Assembly: GCF_036906915.1 (NCBI RefSeq) | Contig: NZ_JBAKHX010000019.1 | Location: 1-64,000, forward strand | DNA: 64,000 bases | Source of the DNA: Phytohabitans sp036906915 | GTDB lineage: Bacteria > Actinomycetota > Actinomycetes > Mycobacteriales > Micromonosporaceae | Direction of reading: 5' to 3' | In this document: piece by piece, positions 19,231 through 27,222 of the stretch | Position numbering within the stretch: the first letter of the stretch is position 1 | How the letters are laid out: each line of letters starts with the position of its first letter | Made by a program: the position numbers and the translations under genes | Notes under the pieces: generated by a model | The model's database searches: none | Told to the model about the DNA's origin: nothing | Seen by the model: only the letters and a program-made list of their open reading frames with translations

Positions 19231-20015
19231 ACACCCAGCCTGACCGACGCCGTGACGGTGATCCCGTCGGGCACTGCCACCTGCGCGGTGTGCCAGGCGC
19301 TCGGACCCATCGCCACCAGCGTGCGCGCCTCGGCACCGCTGAGCGTGAGGGTGCGGCGCAGGGTGGTCTCGCTCCCGAGCGCGAACCCGTCAAGGCTGGC
19401 CGCCACCCGCTCGGCCTTGTCGGGGTCGACCCGTAGCAGGCCCAGCCGCGACACCAGCTCGGCGAGGTGGTCGGCCTCCGGCGTGACCACCAGCAGCGCC
19501 CCGCCGGGGCGCAGCACCCGGCGGAACTCCGGGCCGTTGCGCGGCGCGAACACGTCGAGTACCAGGCCTGCGGCGCCGTCCGCGAGAGGCAGCCGCCCCC
19601 ACGTGTCGCATAGGGCCGCGCCGGCTCGCGGGTGTGCGCGGGCGGCCCGCCGCAGCGCCGGCTTCGAAGCGTCGAGCGCCAGGCCGTGGGCGGCGGGCAG
19701 GGCATCGAGCACCGCGGCCAGGTGCCGGCCGGTGCCAGCGCCGGCATCCACGATCAAGCCGCCTGGGTACGCCGACCGCGCGGCCTCGCACAGCGCGGTG
19801 GAGATGAAGTCGTAGTGCCCGGCCGCCAGGAACTCGACGCGGGCCGCCACCATCTCGGCCGTGTCACCCGAGTGCGGTGCCCGGCCGGCGGCCATGTTGA
19901 CGTAGCCCTGGCGGGCTCGGTCGAAGCTGTGCCCGCGGGTGCAGTGCAGCGCGCCGGCGGAGACCGTCATCGACTCACGGCACAGTGGACACCGGAGGAA
20001 ACCGAGAGCATCCAT
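19185..20015 (-). CDS. RlmA/TlrB-like rRNA methyltransferase
   Basis: 276 aa. An N-terminal zinc finger (CPLCRESM at residues 9-16 and C-TRGH at about 26-30) is followed by HSFDRARQGYVNM and a Rossmann methyltransferase domain with motif I VDAGAGTGRHL at about residue 90. This architecture is that of 23S rRNA guanine-N1 methyltransferases RlmA(I)/RlmA(II), including the tylosin-resistance enzyme TlrB. Which nucleotide is modified, and whether it confers macrolide resistance, cannot be told from the sequence. A GGAGGAGGAG purine run precedes the ATG. Divergent from add, 69 bp away. Confidence 0.85.
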   Translation of the reverse strand: MDALGFLRCPLCRESMTVSAGALHCTRGHSFDRARQGYVNMAAGRAPHSGDTAEMVAARVEFLAAGHYDFISTALCEAARSAYPGGLIVDAGAGTGRHLAAVLDALPAAHGLALDASKPALRRAARAHPRAGAALCDTWGRLPLADGAAGLVLDVFAPRNGPEFRRVLRPGGALLVVTPEADHLAELVSRLGLLRVDPDKAERVAASLDGFALGSETTLRRTLTLSGAEARTLVAMGPSAWHTAQVAVPDGITVTASVRLGVYVDRSISSQPAGGS

Positions 20016-20084
20016 ACTCCTCCTCCAAGGCCGCGAAGCGGCGATTCTCTCTTCCAGGCCGCAGGGGCGGCGATACTCTTCTTC

Positions 20085-21158
20085 ATGGTCGCAATCGCGT
20101 ACGACGACATCGTCAAGGCCCCGAAGGCGCTGCTCCACGACCACCTCGACGGCGGCCTGCGTCCGGCGACAATCGTCGACCTGGCCGGCGCGGTGGGCCA
20201 TGAGCTGCCGCACACCGACCCCGACCAGTTGGGCAGATGGTTCGTCGCGGCGGCCGACTCCGGGTCGTTGGAGCGCTATCTGGAGACGTTCGCGCACACG
20301 GTGGCCGTCATGCAGACCGCGCCCGCGCTGCACCGGGTCGCCGCCGAGTGCGCGCTCGACCTGGCCGCTGACGGCGTCGTGTACGCCGAGGTGCGGTTCG
20401 CGCCGGAGCAGCACCTCTCCCGCGGGCTGACGCTCGACCAGGTGGTCGAGGCGGTGCTGGCGGGGTTCGCCGACGGCGCCGCGCAGGCCGCCGAGGCGGG
20501 TCGCCCGATCCGGATCGGGACGCTGCTCACCGCCATGCGGCACGCGGCCCGCTCGATGGAGATCGCCGAGCTCGCCGTGCGGTACCGGGACGGTGGGGTG
20601 GTCGGCTTCGACATCGCGGGCGCGGAGGCGGGCTTCCCGCCCACCCGGCACCTCGACGCGTTCGAGTACCTCCAGCGGGAGAACTTCCACTTCACCATCC
20701 ATGCGGGGGAGGCCTTCGGGCTGCCCTCGATCTGGCAGGCCATCCAGTGGTGCGGGGCCGATCGGCTGGGGCATGGGGTACGAATCGTGGACGACGTCAC
20801 ACAGGGGTCGTCTCCGATGCTCGGACGGCTTGCGGCATATGTCAGGGATAAGCGGATACCGCTGGAGCTGTGCCCCTCGTCGAACGTGCAGACCGGCGCG
20901 GTGACCTCCATCGCCGAACACCCGATCGGGCTACTGCGCGACCTCCGCTTCCGGGTGACGGTGAACACGGACAACCGGCTCATGAGTGGCACCTCCATGT
21001 CACGGGAGATGGCACTGCTGGTGGAGGCGTTCGGATACGGGTGGGCAGAGCTTCAGTGGTTCACGATCAACGCGATGAAGAGCGCGTTCATCCCGTTCGA
21101 CGAACGGCTGGCGATCATCAATGAAGTGATCAAGCCCGCGTACGCGAAGCTGATTTGA
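20085..21158 (+). CDS. add: Adenosine deaminase
   Basis: 357 aa amidohydrolase converting adenosine or deoxyadenosine to inosine or deoxyinosine. Zinc ligands are visible in LLHDHLDGGL (residues about 17-26) and HAGEAFG (about 207-213); the catalytic Glu is in the latter. DRLGHGVRI supplies the next catalytic His and VNTDNRLMSGTSM the metal Asp. ATG at 20085 gives a family-typical start. It complements cdd/deoA in nucleoside salvage although separated from them by two unrelated genes. Confidence 0.94.
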   Translation: MVAIAYDDIVKAPKALLHDHLDGGLRPATIVDLAGAVGHELPHTDPDQLGRWFVAAADSGSLERYLETFAHTVAVMQTAPALHRVAAECALDLAADGVVYAEVRFAPEQHLSRGLTLDQVVEAVLAGFADGAAQAAEAGRPIRIGTLLTAMRHAARSMEIAELAVRYRDGGVVGFDIAGAEAGFPPTRHLDAFEYLQRENFHFTIHAGEAFGLPSIWQAIQWCGADRLGHGVRIVDDVTQGSSPMLGRLAAYVRDKRIPLELCPSSNVQTGAVTSIAEHPIGLLRDLRFRVTVNTDNRLMSGTSMSREMALLVEAFGYGWAELQWFTINAMKSAFIPFDERLAIINEVIKPAYAKLI

Positions 21159-21604
21159 TCAACCTTCGGATGGCGACAATGCCGATTCGGTGACTGTCAA
21201 GGGGACGACTGGTTACTCAGTGGTATGCGTGGACTGCGTAAACCGGCGTTTTGGTCTTGCCCGAGGTGTACGGTCGGGCAATGGTCGGCAGGGTTGGACC
21301 TTGAGAAATTATCAAGAAGCGCAGAACGGGCGGTCCGGTACGTCCGACATAGGTTGGGTTGTCCCGGCCTAAAAAGCCGTTGGCGCGACAATTCGGACAG
21401 CACCCATGGTGACTAAGTGTTATTGGTCGCAGACACCTTGCTATCAAATGTTGTTGCTCCCCCAAGATCGGGGCGTTCAGGGGCAACCTGGCCTTTCTCT
21501 TTGACACTCGTCGTGATGGAATCTCGGAGGTTCGACCCGACCGGGTCGGTCGATGAGCGGTGCCCAGCAAGAAGGATCGGGCGCCGGTACGGGAGGGCGG
21601 TGAC
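21159..21604. other. Gene-free interval before the conservon
   Basis: This 446-bp interval is less GC-rich than the flanks and carries no frame with actinobacterial codon bias. A TTGACA hexamer at 21501-21506 could be a -35 element for cvnA, but no convincing -10 at the right distance is seen. A GGGAGGG ribosome-binding site at 21591-21597 precedes the GTG of cvnA. No tRNA, riboswitch or terminator with a clear T-tract was recognised. Confidence 0.5.
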
Positions 21605-24600
21605 GTGAGCAAGCGGCCGAAGACGGCGGACTCTGTCATGTCGCGTCTCCGCCGGCCTCTGGGTCGGCTCCGGGATCTTCCAATCTGGTCGAAGCTCGGC
21701 CTCATCATGATCGTCCCGACACTGGCGACGATCGGGGTGGGCACCAACGGTCTGATCGAGCACCTCGGCACGGCCAACGATGCCGACCGGGCACGCACAC
21801 TCGCGCAGCTCACCGAGGCCTCTGGCGCTCTGGTGCACAACCTGCAAAACGAGCGAGCAGCCGCGGTGACGCTGCTCGGCGCCCGCGACGAGCAGGCCCA
21901 GAAGGGCTACCTCGACAAATACAACAAGCTGCACCCGACCGTCGACGACACCAAGCGGCCGTACCAGCAGGAGCGCAACGCCCTCAACGCCGGCGACCTG
22001 CCCACGAACTTCCGCAACCTGCTCGACCGCATCGACACAGGGCTCGCCGAGCTGCCCGCCACCCGCAGCCAGGTGACCAACGCGCGGCTCACGTTCAGTG
22101 ACGCGTCGAAGGACTACACGGAGCTGCTCACCGCGCTCCTGTCCATCCGCGATTCGGCTGCCCAGCTCGCGGGCGACAGCACCCTGGGCGACCAGATGCG
22201 CTCCGCGGCGGCACTGGCCCGCGACAAGGAAGCCTCCTCGCAGGAGCGCGTCGTCGTGCACGACATGCTCAGCAAGGGCCAGTTCACGCCCAACCTGCGT
22301 AACAGCTTCATCGAGACGCAGGCTGCTCAGAAGCAGGCCGAGCAGTCGTTCAGCACCGTCGCCACCCGCGAGTACCAGGAGCTCTTCAGCCAGACGGTCG
22401 CCGGTCCCGACGAGCGCAAAGCGGCCACCTTCGCTGGGTTCCTGACCAGCAAAGACTCCGTGACGATGAGTGACGTCCCGTTCAACACGGACACCTGGGA
22501 CGCCGCGATGGTCGCCAAGGCCGACCTGATCCGCAGCGTCGAGACGCAGATCGACGGCGACGTCGCCGAGCGCGCCACCGTGCTGCGCGACGACGAGTAC
22601 GAGCAGCTCCTCGTCGAGGCCGGTGTGCTGCTGGGCGTGCTCCTGCTGGCGATCCTGTTCGCCTGGGCGGTCGCCCGGTCGATGGCCCGATCGCTGCGCG
22701 AGCTGCGGCACGGCGCGCTCTCGGTCGCCCAGTACGGGCTGCCGCAGGCGGTCGCCCGGCTGCGCGACCCGCAGCTCTCCAGCCAGCTCTCCCCGGTGCA
22801 GGTGGCCAACCAGATCGCCGAGCCGCTGCCGGTACGCACCAAGGACGAGTTCGGGCAGGTGACCGAGGCGTTCAACGCGGTCCACCTGGAGGCCGTTCGG
22901 ACCGCCGCCGAGCAGGCCGCCCTCCGCGCCTCCGTCGCGACCATGTTCGTCAACCTGGCCCGCCGTTCCCAGATCCTGGTCGACCGGCTCATCGGCCACC
23001 TCGACCGGCTGGAGCGCGGCGAGGAAGACCCGGACCGGCTGGCCGAGCTCTTCCAGCTCGACCACCTCGCCACCCGGATGCGCCGTAACGACGAAAACCT
23101 GCTGGTGCTCGCCGGCGCCGACTCCACCCGCGTGCAGCGCGAGCCGGCGGCCCTCATCGACGTGCTCCGGGCCGCGCAGTCCGAGGTCGAGCACTACACC
23201 CGCATCGAGTTCGGGGTCGTCGACCGCGACATCGAGGTCTCCGCGAACGCGGTCAACGACCTCGTGCACCTGGTCGCCGAGCTCTTCGACAACGCGACCG
23301 CCTTCTCGCCGCCCGACTCGCACGTGGTCGTCGAGGCGCGCCGGGTCGGCGACCGCGCCGTCCTGTACGTCGAGGACCGCGGCATCGGCATGTCGTCCGA
23401 GCAGCTCCACGACCTCAACGAGCGGCTCGCCACGCCGCCCATGGTCGACGTGGCCGTCTCCCGGATGATGGGTCTCGTCGTGGTCGCCCGGCTGGCCGCA
23501 CGGCACGGTGTCAAGGTCGAGCTGCGGCCCGCCGCCGATCGCGGCACCGTCGCCGACGTCACCCTCCCCACCTCGGTACTGGTGCCGCGCGCGCTCTCCG
23601 GTCGCCTCCAGCCCGGGGCGCCGCTGCCGCCGCCGCCCACCCCGCTGTCGCAGGAGCCGCCGGCGCCGCCGCGCCCGCTGTTCAGCTCACCGCTGGCACT
23701 GGAGAGCGGCTCGACGGCACCGGCCGTGCCGCAGCAGCCCGGCCCCTCCCGCTCGTTCGAGCCCGCTCCGCTCAACGGCGGCGGCACCTCGCCCGGCCCG
23801 ATGGCCACCCCGCGCTCCATGCCCGCCTGGTCCGACCTGACCGGCGCCTCGTCGGCCGTCAACGGCACGGCCAACGGCACCGGGGCGCCCGACGGCGACA
23901 TGTTCAGCCCGCGCACGCCGACCAACGGGCAGCCCAGCGGCCCGTTGCCGCAGCGTCGTGGTGGCGACCACTGGACCGTCGACGGTGAGGTCAGCAGCCC
24001 GGCGGGCAACATCCCGCGCCAGATGCCGCCCCCGGTCTCGGCGCCGCCTGCCCGCCCGGTCTCCGGTGCGCCCAACGTGGTGCCGCCCGTCTCCGGTGTC
24101 CCGGTGTCCGGCACGCCCATGTCGGCTCCGCCGTCGTCGCACGTGCCGCCCCAGCAGCCGGCAGGCGCCACACCGCCGGCCGCCGCGCCGCCGGCGTGGC
24201 CGCCGGTCAACACGCCCGATCGCGAAGGCGCGACTCCTCCGGTACCCGAAAAGCTCGCCGCGGCGCTCGACATGACCGCGGAGCTGCCGAAGGTCGGCCG
24301 GCCGCAGCCCGCCGAGGGCGGGAGCCAGCCGCCCATGACCGCCGCTGGTGCCAACGCGGCCGCCGCCGCGTCAGCGGCAGCCGCGGCCGCCGGGGCCAAG
24401 CAGCGGTTCGCCGACGAGACGATGGAGCTGCCGATCTTCCGCGAGTTGGAGTCGGCGTGGTTCCGCACGCGCCGGTCGACATCCGAGAAGCCGACCGCCA
24501 CACCCGCCCCGACGCCCTCTCCGGTGGCCAAGCCCGCCGACGCTCCAACCGCGGCTCCGGCGAAACCGGCCGAGACCAAGGACGACTTCGTCACCGTCGA

Positions 24601-25030
24601 CGCCGGCATGGTCGCCGCGCCGGTAGCGGCACGTAGCGGTCCGCCGGCCACCGGCGCGCCGGCCGGAAATGGCGCCGTGCGCCCGGAAGCCGCGACCAGC
24701 GGTTGGCAGACCGCTGCCGACGATGGCTGGCGGGCGGCCACCAAGGCCGCCGGCTCTTCATCCAGCGAGACCACCCAGGCCGGCCTGCCCAAGCGTGTGC
24801 CAATGGCACAACTTGTGCCCGGAGGGGTGGACAAGGGCGCCACTTCGGTGCAGCGTCGTACGCCAGAGGCGGTGCGCGGTCTGTTGTCCGCGTACCACCG
24901 AGGGGTGCAACGCGGACGCACGCACCCCAAGGACGAGCAACCGGCCAGCTCGGAGGCCACTCCCACGGAGAAGCCTCCAGCAGCCGGCGCAGGCCCCGCG
25001 GCCGGGAACGGCCAGAAGGAGCATGAGTGA
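21605..25030 (+). CDS. cvnA: Conservon sensor histidine-kinase-like protein CvnA
   Basis: 1141 aa membrane protein, first gene of a CvnABCD conservon. A membrane segment at about 25-47, an extracytoplasmic NIT-type sensory region (to about 335), a second membrane segment at about 336-358 and a HAMP-like linker are followed by the helical segment LFQLDHLATRMRRNDENLL and an HATPase_c domain (N box ELFDNATAFSPP near residue 556; G1 box EDRGIGMS near 590). From about 670 it is a Pro/Ala-rich tail, closing with a conserved-looking module (GWRAATKAAG at about 1041, GLPKRVPMAQLVPGG at about 1059, YHRGVQRGR at about 1097). GTG 21605 is preferred over 21560 for its ribosome-binding site. Confidence 0.9.
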   Translation: MSKRPKTADSVMSRLRRPLGRLRDLPIWSKLGLIMIVPTLATIGVGTNGLIEHLGTANDADRARTLAQLTEASGALVHNLQNERAAAVTLLGARDEQAQKGYLDKYNKLHPTVDDTKRPYQQERNALNAGDLPTNFRNLLDRIDTGLAELPATRSQVTNARLTFSDASKDYTELLTALLSIRDSAAQLAGDSTLGDQMRSAAALARDKEASSQERVVVHDMLSKGQFTPNLRNSFIETQAAQKQAEQSFSTVATREYQELFSQTVAGPDERKAATFAGFLTSKDSVTMSDVPFNTDTWDAAMVAKADLIRSVETQIDGDVAERATVLRDDEYEQLLVEAGVLLGVLLLAILFAWAVARSMARSLRELRHGALSVAQYGLPQAVARLRDPQLSSQLSPVQVANQIAEPLPVRTKDEFGQVTEAFNAVHLEAVRTAAEQAALRASVATMFVNLARRSQILVDRLIGHLDRLERGEEDPDRLAELFQLDHLATRMRRNDENLLVLAGADSTRVQREPAALIDVLRAAQSEVEHYTRIEFGVVDRDIEVSANAVNDLVHLVAELFDNATAFSPPDSHVVVEARRVGDRAVLYVEDRGIGMSSEQLHDLNERLATPPMVDVAVSRMMGLVVVARLAARHGVKVELRPAADRGTVADVTLPTSVLVPRALSGRLQPGAPLPPPPTPLSQEPPAPPRPLFSSPLALESGSTAPAVPQQPGPSRSFEPAPLNGGGTSPGPMATPRSMPAWSDLTGASSAVNGTANGTGAPDGDMFSPRTPTNGQPSGPLPQRRGGDHWTVDGEVSSPAGNIPRQMPPPVSAPPARPVSGAPNVVPPVSGVPVSGTPMSAPPSSHVPPQQPAGATPPAAAPPAWPPVNTPDREGATPPVPEKLAAALDMTAELPKVGRPQPAEGGSQPPMTAAGANAAAAASAAAAAAGAKQRFADETMELPIFRELESAWFRTRRSTSEKPTATPAPTPSPVAKPADAPTAAPAKPAETKDDFVTVDAGMVAAPVAARSGPPATGAPAGNGAVRPEAATSGWQTAADDGWRAATKAAGSSSSETTQAGLPKRVPMAQLVPGGVDKGATSVQRRTPEAVRGLLSAYHRGVQRGRTHPKDEQPASSEATPTEKPPAAGAGPAAGNGQKEHE

Positions 25031-25434
25031 TGACAACAACGCAGGATCTCGGCTGGCTGCTCGCCAACTTCGCCGATCGTGTGCCCGGGGTCGCTCACGC
25101 GGTCGCGGTGTCGGCGGACGGCCTGTTGCTGGCGTCTTCGCGCGACCTGCCGCGTGACCGGGCCGACCAGCTCGCCGCCATCGCGTCCGGCCTGGTGAGC
25201 CTCACCCAGGGCGCCGCCCGGTGCTTCGAAGGTGGTGCCGTGCTCCAGACAGTGGTCGAGATGGACAACGGCTTCCTGTTCCTGATGTCGATCTCAGACG
25301 GCTCGTCCTTCGCTGTGCTGGCCGCCCGCAACTCCGACGTCGGTCAGGTCGGATACGAAATGGCACTGCTCGTCGACCGGGTCGGCGACGCGCTCACCCC
25401 GGCACCGCGCACAGCCGCGGGCATGCTGGGTTGA
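25030..25434 (+). CDS. cvnB: Roadblock/LC7 protein CvnB
   Basis: 134 aa single-domain Roadblock/LC7 protein (DLGWLLANFADRVPGVAHAVAVSADGLLLASS at the start, split over residues 6-37, and a central TLxGG-like segment). In bacteria such proteins act with small GTPases as regulators of their nucleotide cycle, here presumably CvnD. The ATG at 25030 overlaps the cvnA stop (TGATG). A start one codon earlier is possible. Confidence 0.92.
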   Translation: MTTTQDLGWLLANFADRVPGVAHAVAVSADGLLLASSRDLPRDRADQLAAIASGLVSLTQGAARCFEGGAVLQTVVEMDNGFLFLMSISDGSSFAVLAARNSDVGQVGYEMALLVDRVGDALTPAPRTAAGMLG

Positions 25435-25505
25435 TCAAAACACGCGTGAGCCGGGCGACCGGCTGTCGTAACCAACGGGTCTGTTGAAGGGGGTGAACGG
25501 CGTTG

Positions 25506-25883
25506 ATGGCCGAACGTGACGAACCAACCGGTGCGCTGGTCAGGCCGTACGCCGTTACCCGGGGGAGAACCCGTCCCAAGCTGGATATCGCGCTGGAAGC
25601 GCTCGTCGAGACCACGGTGCGAGGCCGGTCCGCGGGTGCGACCAAGGGCGGCCAGGGCAGGGAGCATCAATACATCGCCGCGCTATGCGACGGCCGGCTG
25701 CAGTCGCTCGCGGAGATCGCGGCGCGTATGCAACTGCCGCTCGGGGTGGCCCGGGTCCTCATCGCCGACATGGCCTCCGATGGCCTTCTCGCGGTGTACG
25801 AACCGGCGTCCCTCGAAGACACCAATGACGCGGTGGGCACTGAACTGCTGGAGAGGGTGCTGAGTGGACTTCGCAGGCTCTGA
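25506..25883 (+). CDS. cvnC: DUF742 protein CvnC
   Basis: 125 aa DUF742 protein, the third conservon component. The segments LVRPYAVTRGRTRP (about residues 11-24) and LCDGRLQSLAEIAARMQLPLGVARVLIADM (two blocks around 60-88) match the family; the second half looks like a winged helix. It binds CvnA/CvnD-type partners in the characterised Streptomyces system. ATG 25506, with a TTG codon directly before it, follows GGGGGTG. Overlaps cvnD by 20 nt. Confidence 0.92.
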   Translation: MAERDEPTGALVRPYAVTRGRTRPKLDIALEALVETTVRGRSAGATKGGQGREHQYIAALCDGRLQSLAEIAARMQLPLGVARVLIADMASDGLLAVYEPASLEDTNDAVGTELLERVLSGLRRL

Positions 25884-26472
25884 CACGTCGCACCGCCCCG
25901 TGACTGGGCGCGTGACCTCGGCGAAGATCGTCATCGCCGGTGGGTTTGGCGTCGGCAAGACGACGCTTGTCGGCTCGGTCTCGGAGATCACACCGTTGAC
26001 CACCGAGGCCATCATGACCTCGGCAGGCGTGGGTGTCGACGACACGCGCCAGGTGCCGGGCAAAACGACCACCACGGTCGCCATGGACTTCGGTCGTATC
26101 ACGATCGATCGCGATCTCATCCTGTACCTGTTCGGTACGCCGGGTCAGACGCGTTTCTGGTTCATGTGGGACGAGTTGGTCCGCGGCGCGATCGGCGCGG
26201 TGGTGCTCGTCGATACCCGGCGTCTCGCCGACTGCTTCGCGGCTATCGACTTCTTCGAGCACCGGCGGCTGCCGTACCTGGTGGCGATCAACTGCTTCGA
26301 CGGGATGCAGTACCACGACCCGCAGGACGTCCGCGACGCACTCGCCATCTCCAGCGACGTGCCCGTGATCAGCTGCGACGCCCGCAACCGCGAGTCGACC
26401 AAGCACGTCCTGATCTCGCTCGTCGAGTACGTGCTGACGATGCGCCGCTCCCGCGCAGTAGCCCCCGCCTAA
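25864..26472 (+). CDS. cvnD: Conservon small GTPase CvnD
   Basis: 202 aa Ras-like GTP-binding protein. The P-loop GGFGVGKTT is at about residues 26-34; the DxxG position is replaced by LFGTPGQTRFWFMW (about 89-102), typical for this prokaryotic group; the guanine-specificity motif reads NCFD rather than NKxD, and SCDAR follows as G5. GTG at 25864 overlaps the cvnC frame. It completes the four-gene heterotrimeric-G-protein-like signalling unit. No cytochrome P450 (CvnE/F) gene follows. Confidence 0.93.
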   Translation: MDFAGSDTSHRPVTGRVTSAKIVIAGGFGVGKTTLVGSVSEITPLTTEAIMTSAGVGVDDTRQVPGKTTTTVAMDFGRITIDRDLILYLFGTPGQTRFWFMWDELVRGAIGAVVLVDTRRLADCFAAIDFFEHRRLPYLVAINCFDGMQYHDPQDVRDALAISSDVPVISCDARNRESTKHVLISLVEYVLTMRRSRAVAPA

Positions 26473-26553
26473 CCGGTTCGTTCCCAAGACGCGCCGCGCC
26501 GCCACGCGGCGCCCTCGCACGCGCCCCTCGCGGGCCCTCGCACGCCGCCCACC

Positions 26554-26662
26554 CCGCGCCGTCCGCACGGCGCGCCCATCCCGTGCCGTCCGCACGGCGC
26601 GCCCATCCCGTGCCGTCCGCACGGCCCGCCCACCCCCGTGCCGTCCGCACGGCGCGCCCACC
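26554..26662. repeat. 27-bp tandem repeat, four copies
   Basis: Four near-identical units (starts 26554, 26581, 26608 and 26636), each built on CCGTGCCGTCCGCACGGCGC and ending in GCCCATC or GCCCACC. Each unit contains a small hairpin GCCGT-CCGC-ACGGC. One extra C separates units 3 and 4. The array ends 6 bp before the first 57-bp palindromic element. Confidence 0.9.
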
Positions 26663-26668
26663 CCCGCC

Positions 26669-26725
26669 GATCAAGGGCAAACGCTCGTGGTTGGATCTCC
26701 GATTCGCGTGCATTCGCCCTTGATC
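26669..26725. repeat. 57-bp palindromic element, copy A
   Basis: Starts GATCAAGGGCAAACGC and ends in the near-exact complement GCATTCGCCCTTGATC; the centre carries GTGGTTGGATCTC. Read on the other strand, the element at 27141-27197 has the same length and matches it at 49 of 57 positions by my hand alignment. No transposase is linked, so it looks like a REP- or MITE-like intergenic element. Confidence 0.85.
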
Positions 26726-26740
26726 GATGAGCTTTTCCTT

Positions 26741-26765
26741 GATCGCGGCGGTGAAGGCCGCGATC
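26741..26765 (+). terminator. Hairpin downstream of the conservon
   Basis: Perfect 9-bp arms GATCGCGGC and GCCGCGATC around GTGAAGG-type loop sequence, followed by TTCCCC. It could end transcription from cvnABCD, though it lies about 270 nt after the cvnD stop. Confidence 0.4.
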
Positions 26766-27140
26766 TTCCCCGTCGCGCGGACCGCTAGGCGCCGTGATCC
26801 GCCGTCCGTCATCCGCTGCCGTCCGGCGGCCGCCGGGCCGGCCACCCGCTGTTGGCGGCCTGCCGATGTTCGTCCGGTTGCTTGGGCTGCGGGCCCTCAC
26901 GATTTTGGGGAAGACGCTGCGTCAACGCGTCCCCGGAGGCCGCAGCTTCGCGGATGTTGCGGGGATGGCGTGGCGATGGGCGCGACTGTGGCGACCAGCT
27001 GCCCGTACAGAGGCCGCCAAGTCGCCACAGACACCGCGAGTCCGCGCGTAGAGCGCGGCGCCTCGCCGGCGTGCCTGACCCCCCGCCCGGCGGGCTGCGT
27101 GCCGGGCCAACGTCGCGCAGCGATCAAGGGATCTTGCATG

Positions 27141-27197
27141 GATCAAGGGCAAACGCACGCGGAAAAGAGATCCAACCACGTGCATTTGCCCTTGATC
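27141..27197. repeat. 57-bp palindromic element, copy B (inverted)
   Basis: Inverted counterpart of the element at 26669-26725, with the same termini (GATCAAGGGCAAACGC ... GCCCTTGATC) and the same core on the opposite strand (GAGATCCAACCAC). It sits 25 bp beyond the stop of the 862-aa protein gene, where its stem could also terminate that transcript. Confidence 0.85.
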
Positions 27198-27222
27198 GAC
27201 AAGAAAGGGGCGGGTCGCGGGG

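Larger units (their letters stand above)
26473..27222. other. 750-bp intergenic region with repeats
   Basis: Non-coding stretch between the convergent cvnD and 862-aa protein genes. It contains four 27-bp tandem repeats, two inverted copies of a 57-bp palindromic element at 26669 and 27141, and a GATCGCGGC/GCCGCGATC hairpin at 26741-26765. Frames that cross it have no recognisable protein, run through the repeats and lack ribosome-binding sites. A solitary GATCAAGGG half-element sits at 27122-27130. Confidence 0.7.

Noticed and set aside
21190..21372. 60-codon frame upstream of cvnA
   Set aside because: Codon usage is unlike that of the other genes, there is no ribosome-binding site and no similarity to known small proteins is evident.
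26554..26662. CRISPR array
   Set aside because: The units are contiguous without spacers, only four in number, and no cas gene is present.
26669..27197. Insertion sequence bounded by inverted repeats
   Set aside because: The intervening segment has no transposase frame and no target duplications are visible; each end is itself a complete palindrome, so two separate small elements fit better.
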